64,000 bases of DNA. Origin: Alcaligenaceae bacterium. GTDB lineage: Bacteria; Pseudomonadota; Gammaproteobacteria; Burkholderiales; Burkholderiaceae_B. Shown piece by piece: positions 30,197 to 39,224 of this stretch (its first letter is position 1; every line of letters starts with the position of its first letter). The translations under genes were made by a program, and so were the position numbers. The stretch spans positions 124,001 to 188,000 of the forward strand of contig JACCEN010000010.1 in the NCBI GenBank assembly GCA_013416435.1, in the 5' to 3' direction. The notes beneath the pieces are model-generated. The model was not told the origin of the DNA, did not search any database, and saw only the letters and a list, made by a program, of their open reading frames with translations.

Positions 30197-30954
30197 ATCT
30201 GCACGCCATCCGCGCGATTTATGTTTTCGAAATGGCGAGGGCGTGGCGCACGCTGCTGCAAAGCATCGTCGCGCCGGTCATTTCCACTTCCCTGTATTTC
30301 GTCGTCTTCGGCGGCGCGATCGGCAACCGGATCACCGAGATCGACGGCATCAGCTATGGTGCCTTCATCGTGCCGGGCCTGATCATGCTGTCCCTGCTCA
30401 CGCAGAGCATCTCGAATGCGTCTTTCGGCATCTATTTCCCGAAATTCACCGGCACCATCTACGAAGTGCTTTCCGCGCCGGTCTCGTATCTGGAAATCAC
30501 GCTGAGCTACGTCGGCGCCGCCGCGACGAAGTCCATCATCCTGGCGCTCATCATCCTGGTGACCGCCGCCTTCTTCGTGCCGCTGCGCATCGATCATCCG
30601 CTATGGATGATCGCCTTCATGATCCTGACCGCCGTCACCTTCAGCCTGTTCGGCTTCATCATCGGCATCTGGGCCGACGGTTTCGAGAAACTGCAACTGG
30701 TCCCGCTGCTCATCGTCACGCCCCTGGCTTTTCTTGGCGGAAGCTTCTATTCCATCAATATGCTGCCGCCCGTCTGGCAGACGGTAACGCTGTTCAACCC
30801 CGTCGTGTATCTGATCAGCGGCTTCCGCTGGAGCTTCTACGGCGTCGCCGACGTCAGCATCTACACCAGCCTGGCGATGACGCTGGTCTTCCTGACACTG
30901 TGCCTGGCCATTGTGGGATGGATCTTCAAGACCGGGTATAAGCTGAAGAGATAG
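30193..30954 (+). CDS. ABC-2 type transporter permease, YadH-like
   Basis: The 253-residue membrane protein has six hydrophobic segments and the ABC-2 motif [40 protein letters not shown], as in YadH. ATGA overlap with the ATPase gene shows coupled translation, so the pair forms one exporter. The gene ends just before a palindromic repeat that separates it from convergent yajQ. Confidence 0.9.
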   Translation: MNLHAIRAIYVFEMARAWRTLLQSIVAPVISTSLYFVVFGGAIGNRITEIDGISYGAFIVPGLIMLSLLTQSISNASFGIYFPKFTGTIYEVLSAPVSYLEITLSYVGAAATKSIILALIILVTAAFFVPLRIDHPLWMIAFMILTAVTFSLFGFIIGIWADGFEKLQLVPLLIVTPLAFLGGSFYSINMLPPVWQTVTLFNPVVYLISGFRWSFYGVADVSIYTSLAMTLVFLTLCLAIVGWIFKTGYKLKR

Positions 30955-30960
30955 GCGCGG

Positions 30961-31016
30961 GGGGTCAGACCCCGTACGGGGTCTGACCCCTTCAGCAATC
31001 CCCGGGGTCTGACCCC
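30961..31016. repeat. Palindromic repeat locus 10 (one copy plus a half), convergent exporter permease/yajQ
   Basis: A perfect copy is at 30961-30990 (centre GTAC) and a lone right arm at 31004-31016, immediately before the yajQ stop. Confidence 0.95.
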
Positions 31017-31017
31017 A

Positions 31018-31500
31018 TCAATCCCGGAAATTATTGAACTGCAGCGGCAGTTCGACCTCGGTCTTTTTCAGCAGGGCGATCGCGGTTTGCAGGTCGTCGC
31101 GCTTCTTCCCGCTTACCCGCAGTTTGTCGCCATTGATCTGCGCCTCGACTTTCAGCTTGGCGCTTTTCATCTCGGCGATCAGTTTCTTGGAAACCGCCTG
31201 CTCTATGCCCTGCTTCACCGTTACCTTGCGGCGCGCGCCGGAGACGTTCTCCAGCGGCTCGCCGATGTCCAGGCAACGTACATCGATGCCTCGCGCGGAA
31301 AGCCGCCCGCGCAGGATGTCCAGCATCTGGTTCAGCTGGAACACACTGGGCGCGGACTGCGTCACCACATAGCCTTCGAGCTCGAAGGTAGCGTTCGTGC
31401 CCTTGAAGTCGAAGCGCGTCGAAAGTTCGCGATTGGCCTGGTCAATGGCATTGCTCAGCTCATGCTTGTCTACTTCGGAGACGACATCAAACGAAGGCAT
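31018..31500 (-). CDS. yajQ: YajQ family nucleotide-binding protein
   Basis: The 160-residue product starts MPSFDVVSEVDKHELSNAIDQANRELSTRFDFKGT and ends VELPLQFNNFRD, matching E. coli YajQ (163 residues) throughout. The family binds nucleotides; cyclic-di-GMP binding is reported for some members, together with transcriptional co-regulation. The ATG at 31500 is chosen over an upstream in-frame ATG at 31530. It stands alone. Confidence 0.95.
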   Translation of the reverse strand: MPSFDVVSEVDKHELSNAIDQANRELSTRFDFKGTNATFELEGYVVTQSAPSVFQLNQMLDILRGRLSARGIDVRCLDIGEPLENVSGARRKVTVKQGIEQAVSKKLIAEMKSAKLKVEAQINGDKLRVSGKKRDDLQTAIALLKKTEVELPLQFNNFRD

Positions 31501-31574
31501 ACAACAAATCCTTGAATACGAGAACGACAAAAACCGAGTTTACCCGACCGGCGCGAAGCCGGCCTGTGGCGGAA

Positions 31575-33236
31575 TCAGGCGGCGCTGGCGGGTTCCAGCG
31601 TTTCGGCCAGTTTGCGCAACTCGAACTTCTGGATCTTGCCGGTGGAGGTCTTGGGCAATTCGCAGAAGACCACCGTGCGCGGCACCTTGAAGCCCGCCAT
31701 GTGTTTCTTGCAATGCTCGATGATGGCGTCCGAGGTGGCGCCTGCGCCTTCCTTGAGTTCGACAAAGGCGCAGGGTGTCTCGCCCCAGCGTTCGTCGGGA
31801 CGCGCCACGACAGCGGCGGCGAGTACGTCCGGGTGACGATAAAGGACGTCCTCGACCTCGATGGAGGAGATGTTTTCGCCGCCGGAAATGATGATGTCCT
31901 TGCTGCGGTCCTTGATTTTCACGTAACCGTCCGGATCCATCACCGCCAGGTCTCCACTATGAAACCAGCCTCCGGCAAGCGCTTCTTGCGTGGCCTTGGG
32001 GTTCTTCAGATAGCCCTTCATGGTGATGTTGCCGCGGAACATGATCTCGCCCATGGTCTGCCCGTCGGCCGGCACGGGCTGCATGGTGGCTGGGTCCATG
32101 ACGGCGATGCCTCGTTCGAGATGGTAGGTGACGCCCTGGCGCGCGTTCAGGCGGGCGCGTTCGCCGATGTCCAGGTCGTTCCAGGAATCGTGCTTGGCGC
32201 AAACCGTGGCCGGGCCATAGACTTCGGTCAGGCCGTAGACGTGCAACAAATCGAAGCCCATGCGCTCCATGCCCTCGATCATGGATGCGGGCGGAGCCGC
32301 GCCGGCCACCATGGCCTTCACGCCGGACGGCATGCCTTCCTTCATCGACTGCGGCGCATTGACCAGCATGCTGTGGACAATGGGCGCGCCGCAATAATGA
32401 TCGACGCCGTGCTCGCGGATGGCGTCGAAAATCGCCTGTGCCTCGACCCGGCGCAAACACACGTTCACGCCCGCGCGGGCAGCAACCGCCCACGGAAAAC
32501 ACCAGCCGTTGCAATGGAACATGGGCAAGGTCCAGAGATAGACGGCGTGCTTGGGCATGTCCCATTCAAGGATGTTCGAAATGGCGGCGGTCGCGGCGCC
32601 GCGGTGGTGATAGACCACCCCTTTGGGATTGCCGGTGGTGCCGCTGGTGTAGTTCAAAGCAATCGCGTCCCATTCATCGCCGGGAAGCGCCCAGTCATAG
32701 TCGGGGTCGCCCTGGGAAAGGAGGCTTTCGTACTCGAGGGTGCCGATGGGCGGGTTGCCGCCGGTATATAAAGGGTCGACGACATCGACGACCGTGATCG
32801 GTTCGCGCGACTGCCTGAGCTCGAGCGCTTTCTTCATGGTCGGCGCAAACTCGGTATCGACGATGACCAGCCGGGCTTCGCCGTGGTCCAGCATGTATGC
32901 GACCGTGGAGGGATCCAGCCGGGTATTGATGGCATTGAGCACGGCGCCGGCCATGGGAACACCGAAATGGGCCTCGACCATGGGAGGCGTGTTGGGCAGC
33001 ATCACCGCCACCGTGCTTCCCTTGCCGATTCCATGCTGTTCCAGGGCGCTCGCCAGGCGCCTGCAGCGGGCGTACAACTGGGACCAGGTCCGGCGCAAGG
33101 CTTGCGGCCCGGAGCCATGGACAACCGCAAGCCGGTCCGGATACACGGCAGCCGAGCGTTCGATGAAGGACAGCGGCGTGATCGCTGTATGGTTTGCCGG
33201 AGTTTGCGGCAAATCGCGGTCGAAAATACTGGACAT
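31575..33236 (-). CDS. AMP-binding acyl-CoA synthetase (medium/short-chain or MMPA-CoA-ligase-like)
   Basis: The 553-residue enzyme activates a carboxylic acid to its CoA thioester through an acyl-AMP. The adenylate motifs are NYTSGTTGNPKGVVYHHRG, LHVYGLTEVYGPATV, GEIMFRGNITMKGYLKNP and WFHSGDLAVMDPDGYVKIKDRSKDIIISGGENISS, and the C-terminal lysine motif is TSTGKIQKFELRK. The sequence LPMFHCNGWCFPWAVA is typical of the AlkK/DmdB branch. The substrate is not decided by sequence. It is not in an obvious operon. Confidence 0.9.
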   Translation of the reverse strand: MSSIFDRDLPQTPANHTAITPLSFIERSAAVYPDRLAVVHGSGPQALRRTWSQLYARCRRLASALEQHGIGKGSTVAVMLPNTPPMVEAHFGVPMAGAVLNAINTRLDPSTVAYMLDHGEARLVIVDTEFAPTMKKALELRQSREPITVVDVVDPLYTGGNPPIGTLEYESLLSQGDPDYDWALPGDEWDAIALNYTSGTTGNPKGVVYHHRGAATAAISNILEWDMPKHAVYLWTLPMFHCNGWCFPWAVAARAGVNVCLRRVEAQAIFDAIREHGVDHYCGAPIVHSMLVNAPQSMKEGMPSGVKAMVAGAAPPASMIEGMERMGFDLLHVYGLTEVYGPATVCAKHDSWNDLDIGERARLNARQGVTYHLERGIAVMDPATMQPVPADGQTMGEIMFRGNITMKGYLKNPKATQEALAGGWFHSGDLAVMDPDGYVKIKDRSKDIIISGGENISSIEVEDVLYRHPDVLAAAVVARPDERWGETPCAFVELKEGAGATSDAIIEHCKKHMAGFKVPRTVVFCELPKTSTGKIQKFELRKLAETLEPASAA

Positions 33237-33295
33237 TCCTGGTCTCCTGTGGTTCTTATGGCAGCCGGGGCTTACACAAAATGATAGTCCCGCGC

Positions 33296-34021
33296 CTAGA
33301 AAAGCGCCAGTAGCGCCAGCCAGAAGGGAATGAGGATCGCCGTGGCGATGCCGTTCAGGCCCATGCCCAGCGCGGCGAACGCGCCGGCGGTTTCATTCAC
33401 CTGGAACGCCCGTGCCACACCGATGGCATGGGCGCTCAGGCCAAGCGAAAATCCTTGCGCCGCCGGGTCGGCAATACGCAGCAGCCGCAGCAGGAAACCC
33501 GAAAGAATCGCTCCCGCGATGCCGGTCACTGCAACGGCTATCGTGGTCAACGAAGGCAGGCCGCCGGTCAAGGCCGCAACCTCCATCGCAATCGGCATGG
33601 TGGCCGATTTCGGAGCGATCGACAATTGAGTCTGCAGGCTGCCGCCCAGCATCCATGCGATGCCCATGCCCGTCACGATCGCCGTGGCGGAGCCGGCCAG
33701 CAGCGCGACACAAAGCGGCGCCATCATCCGCTTGAGACGGCCCAGTTGGCCATACAGCGGTATCGCGAGCGCGACAGTGGCGGGCCCGATCAGGAAAGTA
33801 AGAAACCAGGTATGCCCGGCATACACCTCATAAGGTGTGTCGGTGGCATATAGAACCGCCACCACCATGGCCACCGCCGTCAATACGGGCAGCAGCAGCG
33901 GATTGCCGCGACAGCGCAGGTACGCCTTCAGCGCAATCAGGTAGGCCGCGACCGTGAATGCCAGCCAGAACAAGGTGGAATCCGCGAGATACGCCCACGA
34001 TTCTTGAAGCGCCGTGCTCAT
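33296..34021 (-). CDS. lrgB: LrgB family membrane protein
   Basis: The 241-residue protein has about eight hydrophobic segments and LrgB motifs: TWFLTFLIGPATVALAIPLY, SIAPKSATMPIAMEVA and GFSLGLSAHAIGVARAFQVNETAGAFAALGMGLNG. LrgAB was described as controlling autolysis and is now also linked to pyruvate or glycolate uptake. It starts 4 bp after the lrgA stop. Confidence 0.93.
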   Translation of the reverse strand: MSTALQESWAYLADSTLFWLAFTVAAYLIALKAYLRCRGNPLLLPVLTAVAMVVAVLYATDTPYEVYAGHTWFLTFLIGPATVALAIPLYGQLGRLKRMMAPLCVALLAGSATAIVTGMGIAWMLGGSLQTQLSIAPKSATMPIAMEVAALTGGLPSLTTIAVAVTGIAGAILSGFLLRLLRIADPAAQGFSLGLSAHAIGVARAFQVNETAGAFAALGMGLNGIATAILIPFWLALLALF

Positions 34022-34025
34022 GAGC

Positions 34026-34403
34026 CTAGGGCCTGGTGAGGTCAATGGGCCCTGATCCTTTACTGCGCCGCATCATCCAGCGCAGCGTAAGCGCCGTGAC
34101 GGCGATGGTGAGCGCCACGCCGCCGATGCAGGCGGCAAGAAAGGATATCCATTCGCGCTGCAGCGTGCCGAAATACGCAATGATTCCCGCGACCGCCGGG
34201 ATGAACAGCAGCATCAGGTGCTTGAGCAGATGCTGGCACGTACGGCGCAGGCCGTCGGGCACTTTCCCATATGCCATGAGGGCGACAAGCATGAGCAGCA
34301 TCCCCACCAAAGGGCCCGGGAGGGGCAGCGCGGCCAGGCGCACCAGCGTCTCGCCCGCGATTTGCATGAAAAACAGAGAAAAGACGGCTAGCAGTACCGG
34401 CAT
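34026..34403 (-). CDS. lrgA: LrgA/CidA family holin-like membrane protein
   Basis: The product of 125 residues has four hydrophobic segments and the LrgA core LPLPGPLVGMLLMLVAL, LLKHLMLLFIPAVAGIIAYFGTLQREWISFLAA. Starts at 34403 (MPVLLAVFSLFF), 34418 and 34439 are all in frame. The innermost gives the usual membrane-helix start, but the ribosome site does not settle it. It forms the lrgA-lrgB operon. Confidence 0.9.
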   Translation of the reverse strand: MPVLLAVFSLFFMQIAGETLVRLAALPLPGPLVGMLLMLVALMAYGKVPDGLRRTCQHLLKHLMLLFIPAVAGIIAYFGTLQREWISFLAACIGGVALTIAVTALTLRWMMRRSKGSGPIDLTRP

Positions 34404-34477
34404 GTCAGCATGGCCCATGAATGGATGGCGCAGCGCCAAACACTAGCACAGAGCGCTGCGCGAATCCATAGACGCTT

Positions 34478-35374
34478 TCATGGTCTTGCGAAGACGGAGG
34501 AGAAAGGCTTCCAGCCCTGGCGCATTCCCGTCACCGCCAGGAATATCGCGGCCACCCCGACCCATTGCAGCCAGCGCAGGTGCTGGCCGAATGCCGCCCA
34601 ATCCACCAGTATCGCAACAATCGGATAAATGAAGGACAAGGCTCCCGTCATGGTCGTGGGCAGCTTCTGTATGCCGCCATATAACAGCACATACATCAAA
34701 CCCGTGTGCACCACGCCCATTGAAACCAGGGTGAACCACGTGAACGGCGATGAGGATTCAAGGGCGCCGAGCCCCACGAAGGGCGCCAGCAGCAGAACGC
34801 CGGTGCACACCTGGATCAAGGCGATCAGATGTGGAGGCACCCCGCTCAAGTGCTTGACCAGGATGGCCGCCACGGCATACAGAAAGGCGGCGCCCAGGGA
34901 CAACATGATGCCCACCAGGTAGGCGCCCGCCCCGTATGCCGGCGCCCCTTCCTGAACCGTAATGGCCAGCATGCCGGCGAATGCCACCCCCAGCCACAGC
35001 ATCTTGTCCGATGTGATGCGCTCACCCAGGAATACGGCGCCCAGGGCCACGAGCATGAAGGGCTGGGTGTTGTATACCGCGGTCGCGATACCGATGGATG
35101 CGCGCGAGTAGGCCGCGAACAGGAAGACCCAGTTGCCGACGATGGCAACGCCGCTGACGACGGCCCAGCCCAGCGCGGTGCGATCGAGCATCCCGCGGCG
35201 CAGGTGGCCCATGGCGCCGCAGATGAAGAGCAAGGTGCCGGCGCCAAACAGGCAGCGCCAGAATACGACCTCCAGGACGGGTTGCCCCGACATCACTACA
35301 AACCAGCCTATCGTGCCCGATATGAGCATCGCGCTTGCCATCTCCAGCGAACCGCGCTTTACTTGTTCTTCCAT
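34478..35374 (-). CDS. EamA/DMT family transporter
   Basis: The 298-residue protein has ten hydrophobic segments in two EamA repeats (about 10-140 and 150-285), with WRCLFGAGTLL, NTQPFMLVALGAVFLGERI, GVVHTGLMYVLLYGGIQKLP and LSFIYPIVAILVDWAAFG. This is a drug/metabolite exporter of the RhaT/YddG type. The ATG at 35374 is preceded by AGGAG at a good distance. A divergent Lrp-type regulator suggests amino acid export. Confidence 0.9.
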   Translation of the reverse strand: MEEQVKRGSLEMASAMLISGTIGWFVVMSGQPVLEVVFWRCLFGAGTLLFICGAMGHLRRGMLDRTALGWAVVSGVAIVGNWVFLFAAYSRASIGIATAVYNTQPFMLVALGAVFLGERITSDKMLWLGVAFAGMLAITVQEGAPAYGAGAYLVGIMLSLGAAFLYAVAAILVKHLSGVPPHLIALIQVCTGVLLLAPFVGLGALESSSPFTWFTLVSMGVVHTGLMYVLLYGGIQKLPTTMTGALSFIYPIVAILVDWAAFGQHLRWLQWVGVAAIFLAVTGMRQGWKPFSSVFARP

Positions 35375-35506
35375 TTCCTGCTCCTGATGCGACAGGCGTA
35401 AGTGTGATCCTTTCTCTTCCCGCGATCCATAGCAATTCCAAGGCAAAATCGGTATTCTGCTTTTTTCTTGTAAAGCAATTCAGATTTTTACTTTATCAAT
35501 CAGCCC

Positions 35507-35965
35507 ATGCCCGACGAAATAGACCGTATCCTGATCAATGCGCTCACCGAGGACTCGCGCCGGACGCTGAAAGACCTGGCCCGAATCAGCGGGCTGTCGT
35601 CCCCCAGCGTGGCTGAACGTCTCAGGCGCCTTGAAACCCGGGGGCTGCTGACCGGCTACACCGTCACCATCGACCCCAAGGCATTCGGCTACCAGCTACA
35701 GGCCATCGTGCGCATCAAGCCCATGCCGGGACGCCTTCCCGCCGTCGAAAGACTCATCCAGGCAACGCCGCAGTTTACCGAATGCGACAAGGTCACCGGC
35801 GAGGACTGTTTCGTGGCTCGCCTGGCCGTTCGATCCATGGAACAGCTCGATGCCATTCTTGATACCCTCATCGACCAGGCGGAAACCAACACTTCCATTG
35901 TCAAATCGACGCCGGTCAAGCGCCGCCTGCCGCCCCTCACCTCGCCGGATTCCGATGCGGCATGA
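35507..35965 (+). CDS. Lrp/AsnC family transcriptional regulator
   Basis: The 152-residue protein has an N-terminal HTH (MPDEIDRILINALTEDSRRTLKDLARISGLSSPSVAERLRRLETRGLLTGYT) and a RAM effector domain (VRIKPMPGRL, CDKVTGEDCFVARLAV). It is divergent from the EamA exporter across a 132-bp gap and probably controls it in response to an amino acid. The stop overlaps the start of the following lipoprotein gene. Confidence 0.93.
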   Translation: MPDEIDRILINALTEDSRRTLKDLARISGLSSPSVAERLRRLETRGLLTGYTVTIDPKAFGYQLQAIVRIKPMPGRLPAVERLIQATPQFTECDKVTGEDCFVARLAVRSMEQLDAILDTLIDQAETNTSIVKSTPVKRRLPPLTSPDSDAA

Positions 35966-36687
35966 AAAGAATACGCATGTGCACGGCAATTCTCTTCACG
36001 GCGGCAGCGCTGGGGGGCTGTGCCCTGCCCCAGGGTGCGACGGAATCTTCCCGGCCGTCCACCGAAGAGCTCTCCATCGAGCAATTCGCGCAGACCGACT
36101 TCAACCGCACGGTCTCGGTAGCGATGCGCGACAATCTCGAAAGCCTGGCCCGCCTGCTCGAAAAACTCTACCGGCGCAACCCGGCCGAGTGGCGCAAGAC
36201 GGGCGCACCCGATATTGAAACCGCCATCGAGCAAGGGCGCAAAGCCATACGAGAAGGACGGGCGCCGCCCGAGCTGGCCGGCTTGCGCGACATCGAGATC
36301 CTGTCGGTGGCGCTGGATCCCAACTACCGCGGCGACCGGGTGGGCGCCTTCGTTGCCGGCATGGCAAGCACCATCATCAACGCCCACGACGGCAAGACGC
36401 GCTTCTACGTGACCGACGTCCTGAATGCCCAGCATGTCTATAACGCCGCGCGCAACGTGGAAATCGCGGCCTGGCTGCTCGCCAGCAAGCGATTGGGCGA
36501 TGGCCGTCCGCTGCTGCTGGCGAACGAAATATCGGATGGCGCCACCAACCTGAGTTTCGAGCGGGAGTTCGGCCAGCTCATCGGCCGCCTGGATCTCATC
36601 GCCAACCTGCTGGACGAAAACCTGCGTCGCGTGGGGATCAATTACATGCAGGGGCTGCTGTTCTTCAATTTCCTGCCCGTGCGCTGA
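35962..36687 (+). CDS. Lipoprotein of unknown function
   Basis: The 241-residue protein has a lipoprotein signal with lipobox LGGC at C20. A mostly helical body follows (FNRTVSVAMRDNLESLARLLEKLYRRNPAEWRK, DIETAIEQGRKAIREGRAPPEL), then DRVGAFVAGMASTIINAHDGKTRFYVTDVLNAQHVYNAARNVEIAAW. I recognise no characterised family; similar hypothetical lipoproteins occur in Alcaligenaceae. It overlaps the Lrp regulator by 4 bp (ATGA), so it is translated with it. A repeat cluster follows. Confidence 0.75.
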   Translation: MKRIRMCTAILFTAAALGGCALPQGATESSRPSTEELSIEQFAQTDFNRTVSVAMRDNLESLARLLEKLYRRNPAEWRKTGAPDIETAIEQGRKAIREGRAPPELAGLRDIEILSVALDPNYRGDRVGAFVAGMASTIINAHDGKTRFYVTDVLNAQHVYNAARNVEIAAWLLASKRLGDGRPLLLANEISDGATNLSFEREFGQLIGRLDLIANLLDENLRRVGINYMQGLLFFNFLPVR

Positions 36688-36688
36688 G

Positions 36689-36835
36689 GGGGTCGGACCC
36701 CGGACAGAGCGAAGGCCGAGGGGTCAGACCCCGTACGGGGTCTGACCCCGGCGAAGGTCAAAGGGGTCTGACCCCACATGGGGTCTGACCCCAGCCAAGG
36801 TCAAAGGGGTCAGACCCCGCATGGGGTCTGACCCC
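36689..36835. repeat. Palindromic repeat locus 11 (three copies plus a half), between the lipoprotein gene and aapJ
   Basis: A half copy is at 36689-36701 (GGTCGGACC type), with full copies at 36720-36749 (perfect), 36763-36792 and 36806-36835 (perfect, centre GCAT). The 36763 copy has both arms in the same orientation (GGGGTCTGACCCC twice), an exception to the inverted layout. Confidence 0.95.
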
Positions 36836-36846
36836 ATAAGCTCCAG

Positions 36847-36877
36847 TTGCTGCAAAGCGGTCACAAATCACTATAAT
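36847..36877 (+). promoter_or_regulatory. Putative promoter of aapJQM
   Basis: A consensus TATAAT (36872-36877) with TTGCTG (36847-36852) at a long 19-bp spacing stands 68 bp before the aapJ ATG and just after the repeat cluster. Confidence 0.4.
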
Positions 36878-36945
36878 TCGTCCTTTCAGCGCACGAATGC
36901 GCCTTCTGCCCGACCACGGCAACCATTATAAAAAGAGCGACCAAT

Positions 36946-37971
36946 ATGAAAACTACTTCTCTTCTTTCCACCGCCTTCCTCGGCATGGCCGTGGCGGCGG
37001 GCGGCGCGGCGCACGCCGGCAAGGTACTGGACTCGGTCAAGACCAAGGACCAGGTCGTGTGCGGCGTGAACACCTCGGCGCCCGGCTTCTCCGGCACGGA
37101 CAGCAAAGGCGAATGGCATGGTCTCGACGTGGACGTCTGCCGCGCCGTTGCGGCGGCGGTATTGGGCGATGCCTCCAAGGTGAAATTCGTACCTTTGAAT
37201 CCGCCGCAACGCTTCACCGCGCTGCAGTCGGGCGAAATCGACATGCTGGCGCGCAACACCACCTGGTCGCTGACGCGCGACGCTTCGGTCGGCGCGGTGT
37301 TCACCGCCATCAACTACTACGACGGCCAGGGGTTCATGGTGCCCAGGAAATTCAACGTCAACAGCGCCAAGCAGCTGAAGAACGCGGAAATCTGCCTGCA
37401 ATCGGGCACGACGTCCGAAAAGAACGTGGCCGACTATTTCAATGCCAACGGCATTCCTTACAAGTCCGTGGTGTTCGACTCTCCCGAGGCCGCTCACACG
37501 GCGTTTTTCTCGGGCCGCTGCCAGGTGATTTCGACCGACATGTCCGAACTCGCCGGCATCCGGACCCAAAGCCCCAACGCCGACGACTACGTCATCCTGT
37601 CCGACGTCATCTCCAAAGAACCGCTCGGCCCCGCGGTGCGCCGCGGCGACGACGAATGGTTCGCGATCGTGAAATGGTCGCTCTTCGCCATGCAGAACGC
37701 CGAAGAGATGGGCATTACGCAGGGCAACGTGGACAAGATCAAGGCCGACAGCAAGGATCCCAATGTTCAGCGTCTGCTGGGCACCGGCGAAGACATGGGT
37801 AAGCTGCTGGGCCTGGACAAGGACTGGTCCTACCGCATCGTCAAGCAGGTGGGCAACTATGGCGAAAGCTTCGACCGCAACATGGGTGAAAATTCGCCGC
37901 TGAAGCTGCCGCGCGGCGTGAACAAGCTGTGGAACGACGGCGGGCTGATGTACGCGCCGCCCATTCGCTAA
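36946..37971 (+). CDS. aapJ: General L-amino acid ABC transporter, periplasmic binding protein
   Basis: The 341-residue protein has a signal peptide (cleavage after AAHA, residue about 24) and the AapJ/BztA features VLDSVKTKDQVVCGVNTSAPGFSGTDSKGEWHGLDVDVCRAVAAAV, SGEIDMLARNTTWSLTRDAS and DYVILSDVISKEPLGPAVRRGDDEW. It captures a broad range of L-amino acids, mainly polar and acidic ones. It is the first gene of aapJQM. A stable hairpin separates it from aapQ, which usually leaves the binding protein more abundant than the membrane parts. Confidence 0.95.
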   Translation: MKTTSLLSTAFLGMAVAAGGAAHAGKVLDSVKTKDQVVCGVNTSAPGFSGTDSKGEWHGLDVDVCRAVAAAVLGDASKVKFVPLNPPQRFTALQSGEIDMLARNTTWSLTRDASVGAVFTAINYYDGQGFMVPRKFNVNSAKQLKNAEICLQSGTTSEKNVADYFNANGIPYKSVVFDSPEAAHTAFFSGRCQVISTDMSELAGIRTQSPNADDYVILSDVISKEPLGPAVRRGDDEWFAIVKWSLFAMQNAEEMGITQGNVDKIKADSKDPNVQRLLGTGEDMGKLLGLDKDWSYRIVKQVGNYGESFDRNMGENSPLKLPRGVNKLWNDGGLMYAPPIR

Positions 37972-37994
37972 ATCGACGACTCATGCGTTAGCCG

Positions 37995-38020
37995 GAAGGA
38001 ACAGGCCTGCCTGTTCCTTC
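37995..38020 (+). terminator. Hairpin between aapJ and aapQ (attenuator or mRNA-stabilising stem)
   Basis: GAAGGAACAGG pairs with CCTGTTCCTTC in a perfect 11-bp stem with a CCTG loop. It is not followed by a clean T-run, so it is more likely a processing or stability stem that sets the ratio of binding protein to permease. Confidence 0.7.
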
Positions 38021-38039
38021 TGTGTTTGGAACCATCGCA

Positions 38040-39218
38040 ATGCCCCCCTCGCACAACAGACCGAAGCGTTCGTTTTCATGGTCTACCGAAAACGGCCGCG
38101 GCCTCATCTATCAGATCATTGCCGTCGCCATCCTGGCGTTGCTGGGCTGGTACCTGTTTTCCAATACCGCCCGCAACCTCGATGCCATGCAGGTGAAGTC
38201 CGGCTTTGGCTTCCTGTCGCAGCGCGCCGGCTTCGACATTGGCGAGACCATTTTTTCCTATGTGTCCAGCGATTCCTATCTGCGCGCGTTCCTGGTGGGC
38301 GTCGGCAATACGCTGCGGGTGTCGCTGGTCGGCATCGTGCTTGCGACCATACTCGGCACGCTGGTCGGCATCGGACGTCTGTCCAAGAACTTTCTGTTGC
38401 GCAAGCTCTGCGATACCTACGTGGAGACCCTGCGGAACATACCCTTGCTGATCCAGCTGCTCGCGACCTACCTGATCATCACCGAGCTGCTGCCTTCGGC
38501 ACACGATGCCTTCCATCCCTTGCCGCATACCTATCTCAGCAAAAGCGGCCTGCAACTGCCCGTGCCAGTGTGGTCTGCCGGCTGGATCTGGGCGATCGCC
38601 GGCCTGGCGACCGGCGTGGCGTGCGCCCTTCTCTTGCGACGGGCGGCGCGGCGCCGTCAGGAGCGCACCGGCCAGGCGCCCCGCAGCGGCCTGATGGGCG
38701 CTTTGTGTCTCGTCGCCCTGCCGGTGATCGGCTGGCTGCTGGGCGGCGCGCCGAGCGAGTTCGATGTTCCCGAAGTCACGGTGTTCAATATCAGCGGCGG
38801 CGTATCGTTGACCCCTGAATTCCTTGCTCTGCTGATCGGCCTGACGCTCTACACCGCCAGCTATATTGCGGAAATCGTCCGCGCCGGCATTCTCGCCGTT
38901 TCCGCCGGCCAGCTCGAAGCCAGCTCGGCATTGGGCCTGTCGCGGGCCCAGACGCTCAGGCTGGTGGTGCTGCCGCAGGCGATGCGCGTCATCGTCCCGC
39001 CGCTGACCAATCAATACCTGAACCTGACCAAGAATTCCTCGCTGGCCGTGACGGTGGGCTACCCCGACATCGTGTCGGTGGCCAACACCGCCATCAATCA
39101 GAACGGCCAGGCGCTTGAATGCATATCCATCATCATGCTCGTCTACTTGTGCATCAGCCTGCTGATCGCCGCCTACATGAACTGGTACAACAACCACGTG
39201 GCGCTGGTGGAGAGGTAA
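38040..39218 (+). CDS. aapQ: General L-amino acid ABC transporter permease
   Basis: The 392-residue protein matches AapQ: GRGLIYQIIAVAILALLGWYLFSNTARNLDAM, GFGFLSQRAGFDIGETIFSY, GNTLRVSLVGIVLATILGTLVGIGRLS, YVETLRNIPLLIQLLATY and the EAA loop SAGQLEASSALGLSRAQTLRLVVLPQAMRVIVPP. Hydrophobic segments number about eight. The ATG at 38040 (MPPSHNRPKR) is chosen; a GTG at 38022 lies next to the hairpin. Confidence 0.95.
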   Translation: MPPSHNRPKRSFSWSTENGRGLIYQIIAVAILALLGWYLFSNTARNLDAMQVKSGFGFLSQRAGFDIGETIFSYVSSDSYLRAFLVGVGNTLRVSLVGIVLATILGTLVGIGRLSKNFLLRKLCDTYVETLRNIPLLIQLLATYLIITELLPSAHDAFHPLPHTYLSKSGLQLPVPVWSAGWIWAIAGLATGVACALLLRRAARRRQERTGQAPRSGLMGALCLVALPVIGWLLGGAPSEFDVPEVTVFNISGGVSLTPEFLALLIGLTLYTASYIAEIVRAGILAVSAGQLEASSALGLSRAQTLRLVVLPQAMRVIVPPLTNQYLNLTKNSSLAVTVGYPDIVSVANTAINQNGQALECISIIMLVYLCISLLIAAYMNWYNNHVALVER

Positions 39219-39224
39219 GCCGAC

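Noticed and set aside
37995-38020. True rho-independent terminator ending the aapJ transcript
   Set aside because: The 11-bp stem is strong but is followed by TGTGTTT instead of a T-run, and aapQ follows at once, so it is called an attenuator or stability stem.
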